Below, piece by piece: positions 59,301-64,000 of a DNA stretch of 64,000 nucleotides. Positions within the stretch are counted from its first letter, which is position 1. Each line of letters starts with the position of its first letter. Origin of the DNA: Chrysoperla carnea (taxonomy: Eukaryota > Arthropoda > Insecta > Neuroptera > Chrysopidae). The DNA lies in NCBI RefSeq assembly GCF_905475395.1, contig NC_058339.1, positions 87,740,520-87,804,519 of the forward strand. Reading direction: 5' to 3'. The position numbers and the translations under genes were made by a program. A model generated the notes under the pieces. The model saw nothing but the letters and a program-made list of their open reading frames with translations. It was not told the DNA's origin and made no database searches.

Positions 59301-62300
59301 CCACTCTCTTTTAATCGTGGGTCACCGTGGGGCGCAGCTAGTATATTATATAAATATCAAGTTCTTAGATTCTTATTTTTCCATCGCTTTTTTGTTACAG
59401 GGAAGGGTTTACACAAATAAACCGACCAATTAAAAAACCCACACAGAAGTTTAATCGCTCAACAAATAAATGTGAACAAATTTTATTATCAATTTCGTCT
59501 GATGAATCCGATAACAATGATAATAATACAATCTCAATTCAAAAATATTATTCCATTACCGTTCCACCAAAAAATTTAGATTATTTGAAATTATTCAATA
59601 AAATTTTTAAATTATCTTGTCCAAAATTATGCTATGATTTTCAAGAATTATTACTAATTATTTTTAATAATTTCGATTGTAATTTAAAATCGGTGATTAC
59701 CGAATGGGAAATGATTGTGGATATTCAAATTGGATATTGGTTATTAGATTCAAATAATATTGTAAAATGTTTTAATGATATTTTAAACTATTTGAATGTT
59801 CAACCCTTCTTTGATATTAAATCGAATGATACGATTCAAAGGGGATGTTATTATTTGATGTTATTATCACAAGTTTATGAAAAATTAACTAGTATGTTAA
59901 TAATGTATGATTTATGGACGTTATTTATCAATTTAGAAATGAGATTGGTACCAATACTTGCAGGTAATTTATCGAATGTTGTTTCAATATAGAAATTAGA
60001 TAATATTATAGGGTGTTTCAAAAGATTTTGTCCGTTTTAATGTGATTTGTTTTTGTAGCTCCATATCTTAATAATTGTTTATTCTATTGTGTCGTGGTAT
60101 ACAGGATTTCCTTTTTTTTAAGTTGGCATATGCTTGAAACTCGATAAATAAACTTAATCGAGGAAAATGCTTCAAACGAAAAATGTTAGTTTCAAAGGCA
60201 CACTTCTTATACCGGCATCGAATTCCATCTAAGTTTTCAGATTCAACTAAAATCTCACTCTGATTCATAACTGCCAAACATTAGATGAACGCTTTAAGCT
60301 AGAAAGTTGTTCTTTATAAATACGCAAACATTTTTGTTTAAAAATTTTTTTGGTTAATCGAATAGTTTAGATAAAAATTGATAGCAAAAATCTATAGCTT
60401 TTTGTGCGTTTGGTCATTCAATTTGAACAAAAATCGTCTTTGTAGAAAAAAGAACCACTTTTATTGGATTTATTTGAAATTTTATATTCGAAGAGTGCCT
60501 AGATTTCGCAGAAACAATAATACGAAATAACAATTTTGGGTAAAACTTTTCAATCAATGCATAAACTGTACGGTTTGCGGAAAAATGTTTCGAGCAAAAA
60601 ATGTGATTTTTTAAATCAATTACAACTTTCTAATGTAAAGTGTTCATCTATTGTTTACCAGTTATGGAGCAAAATGAGATTTTCATTGATCTTGAAAAAA
60701 CGCACCCTGTATATAATAACTCGAAAAAATCCGAAGACATGCGTTGGCTGTGTAGCTACGAAGTCATTCTGTATCGGGGGGTAAAAACTGCACCAGGTGC
60801 TGTGTATGTCAGGTCATTGTCAGTTTCGAACAACATATGCTTTGTATGTTATACGTATGTACACGCATTATTAAAAAGTGAGAGGTGTGCACGAGAGCTT
60901 GCGCACAAAAAACGTAACGAGGTCATTCAATTACTAGATTTATACTTCAGAAATCGTGAATGGACAAAAAAATTTTTATTTGGGTCCCTTAAATATTACC
61001 TTAAAACTGATCAAATTTATACAACGTATGACACCACGGTATTTTTTAAAAGATGAATACATTCTTGAAGCTTTGTGAATGGCTTTCTTTTGACGAGCCT
61101 ATCAAAATTTTTTCTACGGTTGTTTTCGAAAAGACGGTCTATTATTTTTCCTGATTTATTTAGCAATGCGGTATCGTGGAATTCGAGTAGATCGTAACTC
61201 ATTAGAGCATATTAAAACACAATTAGATGATGAAATCAAAAAAATTGAGTTAAAAGCTTATACAATTTGTGGAAAAGTATTTCATATAAATTCCGCTATC
61301 GAATTACGAACAATATTATATGATGAATTGAAATTAGATCAATTAAATGGCGTTAATATTAAACGAACTGACATTAAAGGAGCGAAATCTACGTCTGAAT
61401 CCATGGTAAGTTATTCTAGACACAATAATTGGTTAAGAGCAGTCATATTTTTAAAAATCGTAATTTAGCCAGTTACGAGTTTAGCTGGTTCCAAGTATTT
61501 TATTCACTGAAAGTCCTATTTATTTTGATGAAACTGGAAGTGACGACAAACTCGTATGATTTGGCGACATTGCGATTTTTTAAAATATTCGTGTTTAGGG
61601 ACTATTCTTTACTTCTTTTGCGCATATTTCTAGTTGAAAATGTTAAGAAAATTCCATCCATTACCAAACGTAATTATGGAATATCGTAAATTAAATAAAA
61701 TTCAAACAGGTTACGTTGAATCATTGATTCAGTGGATTCAAGATGATGTTATTCATACAACTTGGTAAGCGAAATTCTTAAAATCAAATAATTAAGGCTT
61801 CTTGGTGGAAAAATATTTAGCTTTGATATTTCTTCATAGGGATCAATCCTCAGCAGCAACTGGTCGATTAGCTTAAAGTAATCCTAACTTACAATCAATT
61901 CCAAAGCAAAATTACGTCATTACTTCAGAAGGTAAGATTATCCGGCTCGAAGGACCAGCGAGTTAATTAATGAATGAATGTGATTTTTTAGATAAAACAA
62001 TTAATCTACGCAATCTGTTTATAGCAAGAGAAAATTATAAATTTATTGTTATCGATTTTCAACAAATTGAATTTCGTCTATTTGCGCATTTATCGAAAGA
62101 TCGAAATTTAATTGAAATTTTCCAAAATAATACGGATATTTTTGTAACACTCATCGAACAATTACAAAACGAGATAAACATTGTTGATATTGATCGTGAT
62201 ACTGTAAAACGGATTTTGTATGCTATCATGTATGGAGCTGGACCGATCAAATTAAGTCAAGAATTAGAGATTGATGTAGAAAAAGCGAATAAAATATATT

Positions 62301-64000
62301 CTTTTATCATTGGTATATACAAAGAAATGCAAATTTTTTATTTTGTTTTTCAGGATGCCATGACGTATCCTGGTGGGAAAAATATTCGAAGAAAGAATAA
62401 GTTTTAATAGTTTAGAAAACTCTTAGAAAATTTGAACAAGTCTTAAGAACTGCGAATATAACTCTGAATTTCTCAACGTTTTGGACTACTCTAATTCCGA
62501 GTTATTCAGAGTTCTTAAGACTTTTTCAGAGTGTTCAAAAACTTATTAAGACTTATTCTTTCTTCAAATATTTTTTCCACCAGGGTAGTTATTAAGGGAA
62601 GGGAGATTGATTTAGTAGATTTCGGTTTTTTTTTCCAGAAAATTATTAATATCGACAAACCTGGGGAAAAGTTGCCCTATAATGATCCCCCATGAAAAAA
62701 TCTCATTTATAGCCAAACATACCAATTTCTTTTGATTTGTTAAAATTTCTATTCAATATTTCTCAAAAGGGATCGTTTTACTGACCTTGTAAGAATAGGT
62801 GGGTAAAATGATCCCATTGCTCTTTTTACTAAACAGTTCGCATAAAATATTAACAGTTCTATTATATTGCATCAACGATTAGTATGAAAACAAAAACCAC
62901 TGATAAAATCATCATAAATCAACCCATTCAAGACCCGCCACATGATGGGGGATCATTTTATCTATTATAATTTTACATACAAAATAGGGATCATTTTAAT
63001 GTATATAAAGGGGATCATTTTACCGACATATTTAAATATCGTCGTAAAAACTGACCTTAAAATTTGTTATACGCCTATCAAAATGTGCTATAACATTATT
63101 AAAAGTCAACAGAAGTCATGAGTAAAACAACCAAACGGCGAAAGCTAACACAAAAAAGAAATTTTACGTTGAAATTTGGGTCATAAGCAGTAAATTTAAT
63201 ATTTTTGCTACAAAACACAAAATATTAATTTGATCACGTGGAAATTTAATCACTTGAACGGTTAATTTGATCACGTGGAAGCCATCTATCGATAAATATA
63301 CTAGATGGCTTTAATGGTTCACTTAAAACAACTAGGGATCATTTTACCCTAAGGGATCATTATAGAGTCTTATCCCCTAATTTAGACTGTATCATTTTTT
63401 AGGAAAATTTTCGGTTTTGAAATCGTTTCCTAAGGATGTTATTGAAGAATGCCGATCTCTTGGATATTTAAGATCATTAACTGGTCGACGTCGATATTTC
63501 CCAAACATTTCGAATTCAAATTTTCAATTACAGTTACAGTCGGAACGACAAGCTGTTAATTTTGTTATTCAGGTAAAATAAATAAAAAAATCCTGCGGGC
63601 AATAAAAATTTGGTACCTTGGGATACTGGGCAGATATTAATAACCGCGAGTTCCAACTCGTCAACTGGCATGGCGATAATAATTCGCACTAATTAAAATA
63701 AGAAGTGGGCTACTGATTTCAGTAGTTTCAATTTAGACTACCAGATGGCAATTGTACTTCTCATTTTTAAAGACCAATCAAAATATTCAAATTCAAATCA
63801 GCGATAAATTAAAACAGGAAGTTAGCCGCTTTTTTAGTAGTTCCAATGTAGACCACCAACCAATTTCAAAGCTTAATGTTTTTTTAGGGTTCAGCAGCTG
63901 ATATTTGTAAATTAGTAATGATACGAATTGAAAATATTTTAGCTGCAAAGAATTACGATTGTCATTTACTTTTGCAAATTCATGACGAACTTTTATGGGA
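56349..64000 (+). CDS. POLN: DNA polymerase nu-like family A polymerase, 3' end beyond window, in-frame stop in exon 6
   Basis: Nine exons: 56349-56493, 56630-58328, 59401-59963, 61164-61405, 61634-61764, 61840-61931, 61992-62312, 63403-63572 and 63888 to the edge, at least 1,158 codons, phases agreeing throughout. Exon 2 (residues 49-615) is Asn/Lys/Glu-rich with tandem repeats. Exon 3 resembles the inactive exonuclease region; MYDLWTLFINLEMRLVPILA aligns with POLN and runs into AMRYRGIRVD. The polymerase core follows: FHPLPNVIMEYRKLNKIQT, TTWDQSSAATGRLA, motif A IDFQQIEFRLFAHLS (Asp979), the O-helix RDTVKRILYAIMYGAG, LTGRRRYFPN, ERQAVNFVIQGSAADIC and motif C QIHDELLW. Known: POLN is a helicase-less relative of POLQ linked to crosslink repair and recombination. 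TAA at codon 939, where relatives have Ser or similar, would remove motif A onward. Intron 2 seems to use a GC donor. It may be a young pseudogene, a sequence error or a recoded gene; the rest of the frame is intact. Confidence 0.88.
56740..57075 (+). repeat. Coding tandem repeat in POLN exon 2 (about 38 residues, three units)
   Basis: SRNIIVDESLPLQSHVTNPF, SRNIIIDESLPAHTHETNSS and SRNIIIDESLPAPSHETNPR start successive units, and a fourth degenerate start EKNLVIINENLQESSQ follows. Units end in KTWT-K-F/Y-E-F. The DNA of the second and third units is nearly identical. Probably disordered; function unknown. Confidence 0.9.
57265..57790 (+). repeat. Second coding repeat in POLN exon 2 (about 100 residues, two units plus part)
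   Basis: The series NKMVQIKNLESNKMDREHVT..., ITDIRDTSMDRTNEI is followed by IKMDQIINLENNKINQEHVT..., LTDIRNTSLDRTNEI, and then a short third piece VDPTTEIILQGDSSTNL. Shorter motifs (S-x-D-x-TTE, T-N-L-x-N-x-x-D-Q-E) recur inside, so it is a repeat of repeats. Low-complexity and likely disordered. Confidence 0.85.
58096..58119 (+). other. Candidate PCNA-interacting (PIP-like) motif
   Basis: Residues 538-545 read DTTIKDFF, fitting the PIP box pattern Q-x-x-h-x-x-a-a except that Asp takes the place of Gln, and are followed by basic residues (LKK). PIP variants lacking the Gln exist in known PCNA clients. It lies between the disordered repeats and the folded part of the polymerase. Confidence 0.4.
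58329..58334 (+). other. Probable GC-type splice donor of POLN intron 2
   Basis: The sequence AG|GCGAGT at 58327-58334 resembles the strong GC-AG donor consensus AG|GCAAGT. Using it gives phase 2, the phase required to enter exon 3 at 59401 in the frame that carries conserved sequence. The nearest GT (58333) gives phase 0 and puts exon 3 out of frame. Confidence 0.6.
58475..58640 (+). repeat. Dispersed repeat, family I copy 2
   Basis: 'ataattataaatgtgaaagtaagaatgtttgtttgtttgt', 'acgcaaaaactatagaatggatttgaatgaaact' and 'aatatagctcatac' parallel 51195-51365. Located in POLN intron 2. Confidence 0.6.
58877..59345 (+). mobile_element. Helitron-like or related non-autonomous element (candidate)
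   Basis: Begins CTAGTATATATTATAATCGT and ends GGGGCGCAGCTAGTATATTA. The opening 'gtgaaagtttggatggatggatgtttgttact' and the sentence 'aagaacggctgaacggatctaaatggaatttggca' are of a kind widespread in insect genomes. The CTAG end would fit a Helitron 3' terminus, but I cannot show the terminal hairpin with certainty. Located in POLN intron 2. Confidence 0.4.
60085..60735 (+). repeat. Dispersed repeat, family F copy 2
   Basis: 'aagttggcatatgcttgaaactcgataaataaacttaatcgaggaaaatgc', 'aaaaatgttagtttcaaaggca', 'ttataccggcatcgaattcca' and 'gttcatctattgtttaccagttatggag' match 29985-30440 in order. Located in POLN intron 3. Open frames here, such as 60640-61056, are not exons. Confidence 0.7.
61874..61876 (+). 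other. In-frame TAA in the POLN polymerase core
   Basis: Exon 6 reads TTWDQSSAATGRLA, then TAA, then SNPNLQSIPKQNYVIT. The same frame continues with conserved sequence after the stop and into exon 7. In family A polymerases this spot lies in the conserved TGRLSS-x-x-PNLQ block, usually Ser. A single change in a TCA codon would give TAA. Confidence 0.9.
62369..62585. repeat. Palindromic MITE, family E copy 3
   Basis: Begins CCTGGTGGGAAAAATATTCG and ends AAATATTTTTTCCACCAGGG, its complement. It starts 57 bases after the donor of POLN intron 7. Confidence 0.85.
62655..63377. repeat. Inverted-ended element with iterated GGGATCATTTTAC motifs
   Basis: The left end (GCCCTATAATGATCCCCC near 62675) and right end (GGGATCATTATAGAGTC near 63353) are inverted copies. 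Inside, the motif GGGATCATTTTA(C) or its complement recurs near 62768, 62806, 62947, 62987, 63009 and 63333. TTAATTTGATCACGTGGAA occurs twice near 63220-63280. AGCCATCT and AGATGGCT around 63282-63310 form a small hairpin. Located in POLN intron 7. Confidence 0.65.
63640..63865 (-). repeat. Dispersed repeat, family H, reverse copy
   Basis: The reverse complement reads like 44440-44700: 'tttaattagtgcgaattattatcgcca', 'gtagtctaaattgaaactactgaaatcag' and 'gatttgaatttgaatattttgattggtctttaaaaa'. Fills most of POLN intron 8. Confidence 0.75.

Noticed and set aside
60640-61056. 138-codon plus-strand frame as an additional POLN exon
   Set aside because: Its start lies in dispersed repeat family F, and inserting it would break the phase-1 join between 59963 and 61164 that gives the conserved PILA-AMRYRGI sequence.
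62313-62353. A 41-base intron ending in TTTTTCAG in POLN
   Set aside because: Too short for a normal spliceosomal intron, and the sequence after it runs into a MITE; splicing from the same donor to 63402 restores the family alignment (KFSVLKSF...GYLRSLTGRRR).
56349-64000. POLQ or a bacterial/mitochondrial family A polymerase
   Set aside because: No helicase domain is found upstream, the gene has spliceosomal introns, and exon 3 to 4 (LWTLFINLEMRLVPILA) follows POLN.

Overview
This is an AT-rich stretch of eukaryotic nuclear DNA. The genes are split by GT-AG introns that range from about 60 bases to 4.5 kb, and the spaces between exons are packed with short interspersed and foldback repeats. 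The protein families (PPP1R14, CFAP52, TBC1D15/17, a family-92 glycosyltransferase, allantoinase, DNA polymerase nu), tRNA-derived SINEs, RNase H-bearing LINE remnants and THAP/P-element debris point to an arthropod, most likely an insect. I cannot fix the order from sequence alone.

Layout. (1) 2196-4187 (+): last three coding exons of a PPP1R14-type inhibitor of protein phosphatase 1, with a dead LINE in its intron. (2) 9508-15560 (-): a complete ten-exon CFAP52/WDR16, a WD40 protein of motile cilia and sperm flagella. (3) 16989-21193 (+): a complete eight-exon allantoinase with all six expected metal ligands. Its third intron is swollen by a 316-341 bp tandem array carrying perfect TGACGTCA palindromes. 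(4) 22355-31628 (+): a complete six-exon TBC1D15/17-type Rab GTPase-activating protein. (5) 31629-38086: intergenic, with a LINE fragment, a THAP relic inside a foldback element, and one outlying hairpin. (6) 38087-47781 (-): a complete seven-exon type II membrane GT92 glycosyltransferase. Its last intron holds eight related pre-miRNA-like hairpins. (7) 47782-56348: intergenic, only repeats seen. (8) 56349 to the window end (+): a DNA polymerase nu (POLN)-like family A polymerase, cut by the window edge. It has a repeat-rich N-terminal exon, a probable GC-AG intron and an in-frame TAA inside a conserved polymerase block.

The genes are functionally unrelated neighbours and I see no operon-like organisation. 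CFAP52 and allantoinase are head to head about 1.4 kb apart; GT92 and POLN are head to head about 8.6 kb apart. All gene models were assembled by hand from splice phase, splice-site sequence and remembered family motifs, not from transcripts or searches. The observations most worth following are the hairpin cluster at 39.2-42.2 kb (with a ninth copy at 33.0 kb), the POLN stop codon, and the allantoinase intron array.
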